DNA of 64,000 nt from Adiantum capillus-veneris (lineage: Eukaryota > Streptophyta > Polypodiopsida > Polypodiales > Pteridaceae), in the NCBI GenBank assembly GCA_014529385.2, contig CM043954.1:6759806-6823805 (forward strand), given 5' to 3'. Below the pieces are notes generated by a model. The model did no database searches, was not told where the DNA came from, and saw nothing but the letters and a program-made list of their open reading frames with translations. Position 1 is the first letter of the stretch; each line of letters opens with the position of its first letter. This document shows positions 42,841 to 55,800 of the stretch, in pieces. The position numbers and the translations under genes were made by a program.

Positions 42841-44122
42841 GTAGCTACTCCTAGGAAACCAAATATGAGTCCTAACTGAGGCCTAGAATAAGGCTAGGGC
42901 TGGGAGTTTTTGGCTATATGGAGGCAAAGGAATTGTTTGATTTTCTAGGGAAGCCTAAAAGTACTATTTTTTTATTTTCATCTACAATACAAGGGATGCC
43001 AACTTTAACAAACTGGTGGATGTCTACATCGGGCGGGGAATTTATTATGAACTGAGCTCAACTATGCTGCCTCACTCTTTTAGGAATGGAGCTCTAGGAC
43101 TTACGAACAACCAATTGAAGGAAATGGGTGGTTGAGCCCATGAGGTTCATGGTGAAGGTCTATCTCTAGCTCAGAAGATGGTGAGCTTTTCTTTTATAAA
43201 CTTCAAGCTGTTATTGAAGAGGTCTCCTAGTACTAGGAGAATGTGTTTTGAGCTGATGTTTTTTGTCCAATTGTACATTGATCTCACACTTATGCCCCCT
43301 AAGTATGACGTCTAGTACCCTATGTATGATGATCACTCCTAGTAAGATCATCCCAATTATGCAGCTGATTAGTATATCTACTCACTTCTTTGACTCCAAT
43401 ATACAGGAAAGGATGTAACATTTTGCTCTTTTTGATATATTTCAATGCGTGTTACAGATTTTGTTCTTTTAAAGGAAGGAGCTAAATAGTACAAAAAGAG
43501 ACCGATATACGGTGCTATAGGACGGTCTAAGGGATACGTGGACTATTCAATGATGGGCGCTCTGCTTCTAGGGTACCTAAAGGGCACCAATTGCAAACAA
43601 CCATGTCAGTGGTGCTATGGGCAACCACTTTTACATCGTAGTTAAGTGCAATTTGCAATTGTTCCAAAGTTAATTTCATGGTAAAATGAAGCAAGGGCGT
43701 GGGTACCTAAAGGCCAACACCAGTGATAGCTTGTATCTTTTCCGTAGTGAGGGTGTCTCACTATGGATTGGATTGGACCATTGGACAGCTCTTATTATTA
43801 TTAAACAAGAGAAGAAATACACAACGATAGATAGCCTACACCTTTGATGAAGACAGATCTCTTACTTCAATTTGAATGTGGGCCGCCGACGGCGCAGAGG
43901 GTTCGCCATAGCCTCTCTCTCTCTCTCTCTCTCTCTCAATGATCCTATCTCTCCACGAGCCTTCGAGGTAAGGATCTGGGATTATGGTGCCTTCATGGAG
44001 CCTCAAGCTTCGCTTTTCAGCTTCATCAAATAGAAGCTATGTTTGCTTCAAGCTTTTGCCCAGTTCAACTTTCAACCTCCTCCCACTAAATGCCAGATAG
44101 GAGTGAGTGCTCTCTTCAACCC

Positions 44123-44162
<40 letters not shown>

Positions 44163-45493
44163 GCACACACTTCTGGCAGGCCGCTTCAAAAGGCATCCTA
44201 GCCTATTCAAGCAAAAGGTGCACACTCCATACCGTCTACTTCCATTCTTCTGTACTCTTCTGCATCAGGTCACGCACGCGCTCACAAAGAGCGGGAAGAC
44301 GATGGCGTACACCTGCTTCTTCATTTTAGGGAGGTACATTTTTAGCCTATCCCTGCCTGCTTTCTCCCCCCCTTCCCCCGGCGGCTCTGGGGCCCCTTTC
44401 TGTTCCGCCTCTTCCTTTGAAAGTGAATTCAAACCTTGCTTGCATCTCAAGCATCGATGCGCCTTCTCAGCCCTGCACTATGCTTATAGCCATCCACCCT
44501 TCCTCATTGGGACCGCCATTGGATGTCTGCTTGTTTGCGTGCATGATTTACCTTGTAATGTGTGCGGGCACTTCAATTTGTGACCCAGCGCTCTCCTGCC
44601 TATCTGATTTTCTGTTTTAGCCTACAGCCTTAAACATTTTCTCGGGTGCTTAAACCGTATACGGAAGCATGTGAGTACATGTGCCCGCATGCACACAGGT
44701 ACCACGAGTATGGAAGCTTACTAGAAGCTGATCTTATCGGGGGGAAGTACGCAGCATTGTGCAATGTGGCTCATTGTCTATGTAGACAATTGTGCTTAAA
44801 GTCATTCTGTTTGCTTCTTTTTTTGGCCAAAGTGTTGGATTCCTGCTGACGTTACATGTGCTGTTTTTCAGGGAACAATGGCAAGCCGTTGAAGCAAAGG
44901 AGCAGCCAACTTTGATTGATTTTCTGTGGGAAGGGTAAAGCTCATGCCCTTCTGTTGACACTCATTTTCTGCTCTGAGGGAGTCCCAATTTGGAGATCTT
45001 GAGAGACTGCGTGTTTTCAAGCGCTCAACAACTATAGAAGGAGGAAAATTTAGAGGCTGCCTTTGAAGGATGAGGAAAAGATGAAGCCCATTTGAATGCA
45101 TGTTTCAAATGAATCCACCCTCAAAAGCTACACATGCTAATAAACACACAACCAATTCTATAGCCCAATGAGAGAGAGGTTCCTCCTTACCAGGCCTCTC
45201 GTCCATCAACTTAAATGGCCCTCCCCTTGTTAACTTCTCCCCTTGAATGAATGCCCATGGTATTACAAGAACATGCTCAACCAATTACATACCTTGGTTC
45301 TATTTTATCATAAACAAAATTCATGGTTTCGAGGTTCTTGCGAAGGGACTCTCTGCAAAATTCATATGTTGGTTCTGAGATTTATGACTGTTGCCAATCA
45401 GGTTTTTATATTTCTGACAACAAAGAAGAAGGGGCCAATGGTGTAATGTGATGCTGCCAAACCTGTTTTGTCATCAAAGTGGATTAAGTAGCT
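42841..45493. other. Intergenic region upstream of the coiled-coil gene
   Basis: No ORF that I accept. CT runs at 43914-43938 and 44123-44143 (the second followed by CA) resemble pyrimidine-rich 5' UTRs of plant genes. A good splice donor (gag/gtaagg, GT at 43968) and a good acceptor (ctgtttttcag, AG at 44870-44871) could define a 5' UTR intron of the gene at 45494, but there is no transcript evidence. Confidence 0.4.
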
Positions 45494-48400
45494 ATGGCCA
45501 GCAAATTACCACCCCCTACCCCTCGTCTCAAATCTCATGCCAGGACAGTGAGTTTAGATTCTGGAGGCAAGACTCCCCCTGGTCCAAAGTATTTCAATGC
45601 AGAGAGCACTCACAAATCGGTAGCTGAGCGAAGGTCTTCCCGACCTGCCCATATGGAGGTACTGCATCCATTTTCCCAAATCACTATTTGATGTTGAGGA
45701 TTGTTATGCATTACTAAATTGCTTGCAAAATCGCAAAATGTTTACAGACATAATGTTTTGGGAAAGCTTTAATGAATTTTAATCTTCTTGTTTGGATAGT
45801 CATGACGTGCATCTGTATATGATTAAGCTTACACTTGTATTTAGGAACCTCTGTTCGCTGGGTGCTTCTGCTCATCCTAGTCACAACTTGTGATTTTTAT
45901 GCCCCTTGCATGTAGACGCTTGAATATGTTGTATGAATGTGCTCGGAATAGCGCATGAAAATGAGAAGAAGAGGCTTCTCATAAGTTATTACTATTTTAC
46001 AGCAGAAGAGGACAATGACTGGAAGAGTTGCAGATGGACAAGATGACCATAGCAGGGTGAAGGAGCAGCTTGCTATGATAGAGAGATCCAAGTTCAATTT
46101 GATGCAGGATTTGGCTCGAGCCAAGAGAAATGTTGACGAATTAACAATGAAGGTCAGTGGGGTGAATGGTTCTTGTAAGAATGACAAAGTGCATTCTGTG
46201 GAGAAGGAGAGTGCAGTTTTCTTGGAAAAGGAAGGCTGGCAAGTAGAACTAGATGCCATGAAGCAACGGTATGAGTTGGCGCTTATGGAGTTACAAACCA
46301 GTAAACAGGCTATGGAGAGCTTGAAACATGAGCTTATGGTTTGTGTGGAGGCTAAAGATGAGGCGGTTAGGCTAGCTGGAGAGGCCATGAGTGCAGCTGA
46401 GTCAACAGCAAGGCGGGTGGAGGTGCTCTCAGCAGAGCTTTCCTCAACAAAGGGGTCCACTCTGTTGGGTGATTGCACAACAGCTGGGATGGATGACTTG
46501 ATTGATGAGCTCCCAGAGTCCATGGAAAGTTTAATTGAGGTACCCCATAAGTCAACAACACAGGAGGAAACATTGCAGCCTCTTGTTGCTGCAGAAATCA
46601 ACAAAAATACGACTGAATCTCTCAAGTCTGAAAATGTGGAGGCCAACGTCAACGCTCTGAAAGTGGAAGATGTACAGCATAAGGACCGAGAGATGAGTGA
46701 TGTCCTCACTAATGGCTCTGTGGAAGCCCTCCAGAAAGAGTTAGCAGCTGCGAAAGAGGCTGAGCATACGGCCATACAAAAGCTTCTATTCGTGCAAGCA
46801 GGTATGGAAACGGTGACGGTGGAAGCAGAAAAATTCAAGAATGCTGAATCAATTGCTCAGGATTTACTTACCAAAACCTGCAGTCAGCTGGAAGAAGCTG
46901 AAGAGAAGCTTGCTAAAGCGAGTGTGGAGGATGCTGCTCTCCTTGCATCTCTCGAATCACTTAAGGCTGAGCTTGAGAAGAGCCAACAGGAAGCTATTCA
47001 AGCTTTAGACAGGGAGGCAATTGCAAGAAACAAGACAATGGAAGTGCTTGACCGCATGGAGAGGGCGAGGGAGTCGAACCAAGCTGAACTGTCAATGTGG
47101 AAAGAGAAGGAAGCTTCTGCCCGTGCCATGGTCGAGTCTTTGCAGATGGATTTTGAAAGGCACAAATCAGAAGCGACATTGGCAGCTGAAAAGGAGTCGA
47201 TAGCAGCTGCCAAGGTCTCAGAAATGATCGAAGAGCTCGGGAGAAACAGAAATGAGCTGATTGAGCAACAAAAGCACTCCTCCATCGAGATTGCTGCCTT
47301 AAGGGAAAAGCTTGATGCAAATCAAGCTAAGCTGGTAGCCCTGGAGGAAAGGGAGTCCTCTAGTGCCTCTAGCATTGCGACACTTGAGTTTGATTTACAA
47401 AAAAAGCAAGCAGAGGTGGTTGATCTGAAATGCATGTTGTCTGAAGTGGAATCAAAAGCTGAAGCTACAAGTGCTGAGCTGTCAAGGTTGAGAGAGGACA
47501 ACCTCCAGCTTGCAGAGCTCAAGATGAAAGAACGAGAGGCGAGTGCTGAAGTGACTGCCTTAAATATTGAAGTTTCTGGGCTGAAACAAGCTGTGGAGGA
47601 GGCTCTGAATGCTGGTAGAGCTTCCAGGGATGAGTTGTCCAAGGTGGAGGCCACCTTCCAGAATGTCGTCTTGGAGAGAGACGAGGCAACGCGTGAGATG
47701 AAGGAAGTCTACCTCCAAGCTGAGCTCAGCAGGCAGAGCGCCACGAATTTGTTGGCTGATGCTAAGGCTGCAAGGGAAGATACTGAAAGGGCTTTAAATG
47801 AAGTGCGTGCAGCTAGTAAAGCAGCAGTGGATGAGGCATTACTTGCTTGTAAGCTAGCTGAGGAGAAGGCTCAACTGGCAAGGGAGGAAACTTCAGTTGA
47901 AAAGGAGAAACTTGAAGCTGCATTGAAGGATGTTGAGATAGCAAGCATGGAGGTGGTGAAGATGAAGAAAGAAGCTCAATCGGTGAGAGAGGAAGCAGAC
48001 ATACAGAAGGGGGCTCTAGCAGTAGAGAAAGAGAGAGCAAATGCCTTTCAGGATGAAGCTCAAGGAGTACTTGGTGAGTTGGTAAAGTTGAGATCAGAGC
48101 TCACCCAATTGCAGACAGATGTAAAGGAGGCTGTATCTGCAAGAAAAGATGCAGAATTCAGGCTTCAGCTTGCAACAGAGCAGTTAGAGGCCGACAAATT
48201 GAGAGAAAAGGAGGAGGGGCATGTCAAAGATATGTCGCAAGAAGAAATGGCCAGCTTAAAAGAAAAGTTGAGAGTATGTGAAGACCAGCTGAAAATCAGC
48301 ACAAGTGAGGCAGAGGCCTTACAGAGCTGCAGGGCGGAGTTGATGCGGGAGCTAGAGACTGTCAAGGTGGAGAGAGAAGTAAGTAAGAGGGCAGTTATGG

Positions 48401-48807
48401 ATGCCCATCAACACCTCGCTGACATGGAGAAAGCAAAGCGGGTGATGGAAGCTGATATACAGAGGCTCCTGGATGATAGCAAGCTATGGAAATGCTCCAA
48501 AGATACAAGAGATATTCTGGTCCTCTCAGAGATGAATGGTATCAATGGCCATGTTCTAATGGCAGATTCTAGAGATGAGAAGCCTCAACCGGATTCACCT
48601 GCTCGAGAGTTGTTGCAAAACATGGATTCTACATATTTGCACATCAACACAGAGAATAGAGGGGACGAGATGATTGCTGAAAAGGAAGAAGAGGGTGAAG
48701 CTCCCGTTGAAGAAGCGCCCATACGAGTAGGGAAAAAGAAGAAACCTGCGCTGCTCCACAGATTGCATAGCTATTTAGATAAGAAAAAGACTGTGCAAGC
48801 ACCATGA
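45494..48807 (+). CDS. WEB-family-like long coiled-coil protein, two exons, 989 aa
   Basis: Exon 1 is 45494-45658 (MASKLPPPTPRLKSHARTVS ... AERRSSRPAHME), with donor gag/gtactg. Exon 2 is 46003-48807, with acceptor ttttacag. Intron 344 bp, phase 0. An in-frame TAA at 45485 precedes the ATG. Residues 1-55 are basic and Ser/Pro-rich; residues about 65-900 are almost uninterrupted coiled coil with Ala/Glu/Lys heptads (EEAEEKLAKASVEDAALLAS); the C-terminus is basic (RVGKKKKPALLHRLHSYLDK). This layout resembles Arabidopsis WEB-family proteins (such as At3g02930), related to WEB1 and PMI2, which organise actin for light-driven chloroplast movement. Myosin-like or other long coiled-coil families remain possible. 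No stop or frameshift interrupts it, and it is the only clear host gene. Confidence 0.85.
45659..46002 (+). other. Intron of the coiled-coil gene with tandem NAGNAG acceptor
   Basis: GT at 45659-45660, pyrimidine-rich end attattactattttacag. The acceptor reads cagcag (46000-46005), so AG at 46002 or 46005 can both be used, adding or dropping one Gln while keeping the frame. Confidence 0.8.
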
Positions 48808-50253
48808 AGGCCACAGTGAAAAAGTTAAAATGGCAAGCCCACAGAGGAAACTTAGATGAAAATCGATGACATGGTGGTTTCATGTACTGAGGATGCTAGC
48901 TCAAGTGCCTTGCTTGTTTGAACTTTGGCACCATGCAAACTAGCCTTATTTCAGCTCATTAAGTTCAGAGCTTCCTCGCCCTGTGAAGGTATCTACCTTG
49001 CTGGGTGCTGCATCCAGAAAACTAGCCTTGACTTCTCCAGTCGCCTTATTTTGTCGACGCATACCTGCCTATTCCAAGGACAGTGTACAGTTTACCTTGG
49101 TGGTTCCCTGTTTACAGCTTTATCTACAATTTTAGTAGCCATAGGTGCAAACACATTGCAATCATCATGTATGCATAGTAAGGAGCCTTGTGTTCTATTT
49201 GGACGCTTTCAATCTACCGACTACACGGAAGAAATTCATGTCTGCAAATGGTGAAGCTCAATTTTGTGTGTAGGCTGAAAGCAAGTGATAGTTCAAGAAC
49301 CTAAACATACTGTGCATCTGAAATCCCTTGCCTTATTATTGGTCAGGAGTGGCTACATTTTCTTGAAGCCTCTAAACCATGGAAATCTGCAGCAAATTCA
49401 ACTTGGGCAAGAGGTACTTGCTCTAGGAGTACAATCAACACGCCAATTGCCAGCATTGAAGGTATCATTCAGAAACATTTTAGTGATGCTTGCAAAGAAA
49501 AGCTACAAAGAGATTGAAAATTAGGATGAAATATCTTAACGATGCTGCTTGAGCAATGAGCACATTTTGCTCCCCTGCCACCCGCCTATGCTCGTGGAAG
49601 ATATAAACCTAGTAAATATTGTAATTTGAGAAAATTATCAAAATACCCCTCTAATTTGTGGAAATTTCCAAAATACCCCTAAAATTTCAAAAATTCCCAA
49701 AATACCCTTATATCTATTTTAATTGGATTGTTCAAGATTTCCTAATCTTTATGCCTTTTTGACAATCGAGATCCGTCTTTGCGAGTTTGTCGCTAATTAC
49801 CTTGCAAAAAAGACAATTATGTTTAAAGATAATGGAGCAATTCATCTCCAAAGCCTACATAATCAACTCAAATTCTAGATTTAGCATCTTGTATAGATAG
49901 CGAGTTTTCTTATATGAAAAGCTACAAATTTTTTATTATTTGGAGAAATTTAATTTCACAACCCGGGCTATTTGGTATTCCTCCCTTTTTTCCATAAAAG
50001 GCGATAGGAGGATTGTATTAGAAAAGAAAACATTACGTGTATCTGGTGTGGTGGGGACATATCTGGTGTGGTGGGGACAGTAGGCCAAAACCTGCTTTCC
50101 CTATTGGGATTACATAGGCCATTAGATACCAACTTGTACAGCAGCCTTTCAAAAAAAATTACAGTAGCTTTTCCAAGGGGGATTACATTGGCCATCTAGA
50201 AAACTAATATTACAGACTTCACAAAATTACAGCATTCTTCCAATCCTTTGCAA
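48808..50253. other. 3' flank of the coiled-coil gene and intergenic DNA
   Basis: The first several hundred bases presumably contain the 3' UTR; no clear polyadenylation signal was fixed. Around 49640-49710 the string aaaataccc recurs four times with slight variation. A 20-bp unit atctggtgtggtggggacat is duplicated at 50040-50080. No gene. Confidence 0.5.
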
Positions 50254-51890
50254 TCACCACCGGCTACTACTCGGCAGGGAGCTGAGGACATCCTGGAGAA
50301 GCGCAATTAGACGAAGGCCGTTGAAGTGTTGCCTTCTAAGTTTTTCCTCTTCAGACCTGCAGTCGTTTATTATACGTTGGAGGTGGGTGTACGAGCCATC
50401 CAACATAACTTCTTGCTGTTTGTTGATGTTTGCGTTGTTATAGAAGCCCATGCAATCAGTGAGGACTTTTCGATTGGCCTCGTAGATCCTCCATTGATCA
50501 AGCTTGAGTTGGTTTACCTGTAAGGAAAAGTGTGCAAATAATATTCTCAGGCTTTTAGTATGGGAAGCATTGTTAAAGATACTTTCATTCCTTTCAAGCC
50601 ATATGATCCAGAAGAATTCTCCTCCGATCCTGTTCCAAACAACTGAGAAAATTGCAATTGAATCACCAAGAAGAAATTGTTTCCAGTTGGGGGTGAAGCC
50701 CAAAGCACTAATTAAAGGGGGACGGTATAGTAGCATTAGAGGGGCAGTTCATGAAAAGATGTGGGATGTCCCCTTTTGTTTGATGGCACTTGCTACAAGC
50801 TCCAATGCCCAACCCAGCAAACCTCATTATGTACCCTATCCAGACAGCCTTGTGAAGGATTAGCCAGAGAAGAACTGAGTGTTTAGCAGGGGTTCCCTTA
50901 TTCCAAATGGTTCGGAACTTGAAAGCCATTGTTTCCTTGACAGAGTAACATTTCATTTTTTATTGAGAGTGACATGCAAGGGTACCTGGAGCCTAGGTGG
51001 CAGATTGGGGGGATTATGCAGTGAGTTGCCATTTGCCCAGTAGATAGCCTTAGGGGACGGATCATGCAAGGTAGATAGGGACCATTCCAGTTCTTTCGGG
51101 AAGCAAGACTTCCTTGTATCTAAAAGGGTTAGTTCCCACGATTGCAGTTGGTATTGTCTGAGGAGTTCAGAGTGAGTGAGCCACTTGGACTCAACTGAGT
51201 GCCACAAGTCCTGCCAACTCGTTATTCCTTTGTTATGAATACGTCTAGCTGTCCGAGTCTGACATTGGGAGGGTGGGGGAACTAGGGGGGAAAGTCCACC
51301 ATAGCGATTCTTGGGCTCTGAGGTGGAGGTTGTACTTTGAGTCCCAGTTAATCCGCATTATGGCTCTATATCTGTTCCAGGTTTTCCAAAGAGATTTAAG
51401 GAGATCATACCCACTTGCTGCTGAGTCAAGTGGTCCAAAGAAAATGGTGGTCCATGGGATATTGGTTACCCCTTGTACTCCTTTTACTTGGAATTACCCA
51501 AGTTGTGAAATAGAAGGGAGGCCCATTCTTCCTCTGGTTGGTCTAGGGCTCTAAGGACAAGCTTAACAGCCAGCTTGTCAGCCCAGTCGTTGATGTTTGT
51601 GAGCCCTAGTCCCCCTTGATCTTTGGGAAGACAACGATATTCCCACTTGACTTTTGCTATCCCTTTTTTGAGAGGTTCTCCTATCCATAGAAGATTCTTG
51701 CAAATCCTAATTATGTCCATTAGGTGTTCATCAGGAGGTCTCCAGCATGAGAGGAAGTATAGTACATAACAGGAGATGAAGTGTTTGATAACTAGCACCC
51801 TTCCCGCTAGGTTGGGTTGGAATCCAAGCCATCAGTTAAGTTTGGATGAGAACTTTTCCAGCACCCATTTCCATCTCTGCTTCATAGTGA
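50254..51890 (-). pseudogene. LINE RT C-terminal remnant, minus strand
   Basis: From the minus-strand 5' side: VIKHFISCYVLYFLSCWRPP, RICKNLLWIGEPLKKG, KVKWEYRCLPKDQGGLGLTN (51484-51798); then LWHSVESKWLTHSELLRQY (about 51000-51200); then the zinc-finger part FRTIWNKGTPAKHSVLLWLI with CSKCHQTKGDIPHLFMNC (50708-50956); then a tail FFWIIWLERNESIFNN (50254-50736). This is the order of plant L1-like LINE C-termini (RT thumb, zf-RVT). Frames change between parts, and the catalytic RT core and endonuclease are absent, as in a 5'-truncated insertion. Confidence 0.85.
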
Positions 51891-52244
51891 CCCAAAAAAA
51901 TCTTTGATCGTTAACCCGGTTCGGGTATGAAAGCACTCAACAATAACTTAATGATATAATTAGAACAAGTCGCCACTCTATGGGGGGCTCAATGGAAATG
52001 GGAAATTAAAGCCATAGATTGGCATTCTTCAATCCATATCTCTAAGCTTATACAAGCTCACTCCTTCATACATAGCGACAATGGCGCATGAATCCACAAA
52101 CTCTCTCTAACACAAGCACACACATGGATTTAATGAGTCAAGCATGCACCAATGAAGCATAGCAATATTTGCCTTTTTAAACATTTTGCAGGTCTCGTAT
52201 GAGAGCCAAATTTGATCAAGGAAAATAATGTAAAACGTATATCA
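51891..52244. other. Spacer between LINE remnant and copia 2
   Basis: No ORF or repeat supported; the copy aatac (52245-52249) of the copia 2 target site ends it. Confidence 0.5.
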
Positions 52245-52249
52245 AATAC

Positions 52250-52460
52250 TGTTACGATATACATGTGGTAGTGATGTGTGTGAACACACTAGGACCGTCG
52301 GGGCATTTTTCCCCTCTTTAGGAGGTTTTTTTCCCCATGCATTGTATATACGCCTATCACTCTAGGTCTATCTATCTTTCCATTGCACACATTTGTATGC
52401 CTTGAGCTTCCTTTGTCTTCTCCAAGCTGTGTGCATTTCTCTGCAATCCTAATTTCAACA
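52250..52460 (+). repeat. 5' LTR of copia 2
   Basis: 211 bp, tgttacgatatac ... tttcaaca. TATA-like ttgtatatacg near 52343. It lacks a stretch (aagtaacacactc) that is present in the 3' LTR. Confidence 0.93.
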
Positions 52461-52462
52461 AT

Positions 52463-52474
52463 TGGTATCAGAGC
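52463..52474 (+). promoter_or_regulatory. Primer binding site of copia 2 (tRNA-iMet)
   Basis: tggtatcagagc, perfect, two bases inside the LTR. Confidence 0.93.
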
Positions 52475-52822
52475 AGGTTACGTCCTCCCAGGCTTAGTCG
52501 CCAGTTGCTCCAGCACACGCCTGCTCACTTTCTCCGATTACAGTGAGGTTTGGCGAGCATTCGCAGGTCGACAAATATTTTGGATAAGCTCGTAGAGCTT
52601 AGTCTGCTCAGAGTTCTGATTCGGGCTCATTTCGGCCTCCGTTTTCACTACAGGCAAGTCTGCACAGGCAATTTGGTCATTCTGTGCAGAATTTCTGTCA
52701 GTGCTGATTTCTGCATAACAGATGCCTTACAGTCTTCTATGGTTTGTGCTATATAGCACAAGTTGTTCCCGCTCCGTTTCTCCTATTTTCGGGCAGTTTT
52801 CACATTAGGTGCAGCATTTACC

Positions 52823-55800
52823 ATGGCTGACAACAACATAGATGTCTTCAAGATGTTTGCTGCCGAGGACAAGTTGGATGGGGACAATTACCCTATGTGG
52901 GCTTATATGATGCAACACGTTGTTGTGTCAAAGGGCGTCTGGAATATTGTGCAGGGCATTGATGTACATCCTGGTTCTGAGGATGTAGGCGATGTTGAGA
53001 TGTTGCAGGTCTTGCTGCTATTAGAGTTGTTTTGCCTATGGCAGAACAATCTCATTGGGATGTAAAGGATGCGCAAGCTCATGCATTGATTGTGTTATCT
53101 GTTAAGCGCACCATTGTTCTTCACATCTATTCAGCAAAATCTACAAAACAGGCTTGGGATATTCTAGCAGGTCTTTGTGCAAGCCGCAATGAGGCTAAAA
53201 TTGCTTTGCTGCGTAAAGAGCTGGAGTCAAAGATTATGCATGAGGAAGATGATATGGACACTTTTCTTGCTGGTGTCAAGGATATCAATGAGCAACTTAT
53301 TTCTACAGGTGAAATCATTTTACACAGTTCCCTTGTGCAGACTGTTCTTGATGCCTTACCAGATTCCTACCAGACTTTTGCTAGTACTTGGAGACTGATG
53401 ACCCAAATAAATCCTGAGTTGTCAAGTTTGATGCATTATGCACATTGTTGTTGCAAGAGTCACTTTCTAGAAAAAATAAGACTAGGCAACGTGCAGTTGA
53501 ACAGGCTTTTATTGCTTCTCAAAGAAAGGGTGGTAACAACATTGCAGCCAGTTCTTATGGTTCTGCTGCGAGTGGCAAAACTTTGTTCCTAATGCTTTTG
53601 CTGGCAGCAATTCGTCTGGAAATTCTGGTGATAAGGACAAAAAGAAGATGCGTTGCCATTATTGTAAAGCTAATGATCACTTGATCAAGCAGTGTCCTAA
53701 GTTGAAGGCCAAAGAGGCTAAAAAGAAAGAGGGTGGTTCCACTGCAAATGCTGGTCCCACTACAAATGCATCCATTGTTGAGTCTTCTGTGAAAGGAGAC
53801 TGTGTTGCTGATGTTGATGCAGAATGGGCTTTTGGTGCAGAGTGCACTTACAATCCTGTTGTCCATGATGCATGCTTGTCAGTTGCTGCAGATTCACATG
53901 TGTGGTATTTCGACAGTGGTGCTCCAAAGCACATTACCTCACATCGTGAATTGTTCACCTCTCTCGAGTTTGTCCCTCATGGGAATTCAGTCACTTGTGC
54001 CAACAATGCCTCTTATCCAATTCAGGGAGTTGGAAAGATTGTGCTTACTGCTGCAAATGGCAATTCCTTCACACTTGTTGATGCACTTTATGTACCTGGG
54101 ATCAAGAAGAATCTCTTGTCTGTATCCGCACTTGCTAGACTTGGACTTGTAGTCAAATTTGTGGATGATAGATGTACAGTTCATGATCTCAGTTTTGGTG
54201 ATGAAATTGTTGCATCTGGCCTTTTGTGTCGTGGGCTGTATAAGCTCACTTTGTATGACAAGTGTGGACAAAATTTTGCAAATGTTGTTGCAGATTCAAG
54301 GGCTATTTCAGATGCAAAACTTTGGCATGTACGTTTTGGTCATCTGAATTTTGCCAATTTGCTGCGTTTGCAGAAATCTAATATGGTTGCTTTTCTGCCG
54401 CCTCTTGAAGAACCTGTCAAACATGTTTATGAAGGCTGTATTTTGGGTAAGATGCAACGTTCTAAGATCCCAAAGGATGGTTCATTTCGGGCCACATGCA
54501 GGTTGCAGCTTGTGCATAGTGATGTTTATGGGCCCATGTAAACTCCGTCCTTGGGCAATTACCTTTACTTCGTGACTTTCATTGATGATTACTCCAGGCA
54601 TGCATGGGTATTTCCGCTTAAACAAATGTCTCAAAATGTACTATGGGTACCCTCTGTTCTAATCGAGGGGGGGAGTATATGTCTCATGAATTCAATGCAT
54701 TTCTGGCTACTCGTGGAATAAAACACCAATGTAAAGTGCCTTATACACCTCAGCAAAATGGTGTTGCTGAGAGGAAAAACAGGTCACTTACGGAAATGGC
54801 ACGATGTATGGTCAAAAGTCAAGCTTTGCCGCATTCTTTTTGGCTTGAGGCCATCATGTGTGCCACTTATGTACTAAACAGGTGTCCTATGAAAGCTTTG
54901 CAGTCAATTAATCCATATGAAGCATGGCATGATAGAAAGCCTTCTATTGAGCACATGCGTGTTTTTGGTTGTTTGGCATATGCTTTGGTGCCACAAGTGC
55001 AGCGCAGAAAATTGGATGATAAGGCTGTCAAATGTATTTTTGTTGGTTATAGTGATGAAAGCAAAGTTTACAGGTTGTATCATCCGCAAACAAAACGTAT
55101 TCTGGTTTCACGAGATGTAGTGTTTGTGGAAGATTCTGTTCAGCCCTTGCTGTCATCTACTAGAGACAGTAATGTAAGCTCACAGGACATTTATGACACT
55201 TTGTTGCCTCTTTTCGGTGGTGGAAATACGAATGTAGGTTCATTGAGGCAAATGTACAGCCTATGAGGGTTTCTTAAAATGTAACAAACCAGCCTATTAC
55301 TGATGCAGTTGTACATGATGTACTTGATGAGGAAAGGGCTGAAAACGAGTAGGCTAGAGGTATGCCAAAATGGCTGGTGCACACTTTGCGTGACAGTAAA
55401 TTGGATGCAACTTTGTCTAGTCGTACTCGTTCAGGCTCTCCCCATGCATCTTATGCATCAGATTGTTATGCTTTGGCTGTGTCTAGCTTACATGATGTTG
55501 AGGAACCTCAGTCTTTTGATGAAGCACAGAATTCAGAAAATTGGATGGCTGCCATGCAATCAGAATATGATGCACTTATAGAAAATGACACGTGGACTTT
55601 ATGCGATTGGCCTCCTGACAAAAAGGCCATTGGTACGAAGTGGGTTTACAAGTTGAAATGCAAGCCGGATGGTGAGATCGATCGCCATAAGGCTCGACTT
55701 ATTGCAAAGGGTTATGCACAGAAAAAAGGCATAGATTATAAAGAGACTTTTGCTCCCACTTGTCGTATGACTACTGTGAGTTTTCTATGTGCATTGGCAG

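Noticed and set aside
44107-44583. 158-codon ORF starting in the CT/CA repeat
   Set aside because: Begins with a Leu-Ser and Thr-His repeat from dinucleotides, no recognisable domain, and overlaps other equally long frames.
46000-48880. Minus-strand ORF of 313 codons and other frames opposite the coiled-coil gene
   Set aside because: Shadow frames of the Glu/Ala/Lys-rich coiled-coil coding sequence; Ser/Leu-rich antisense translations without domains.
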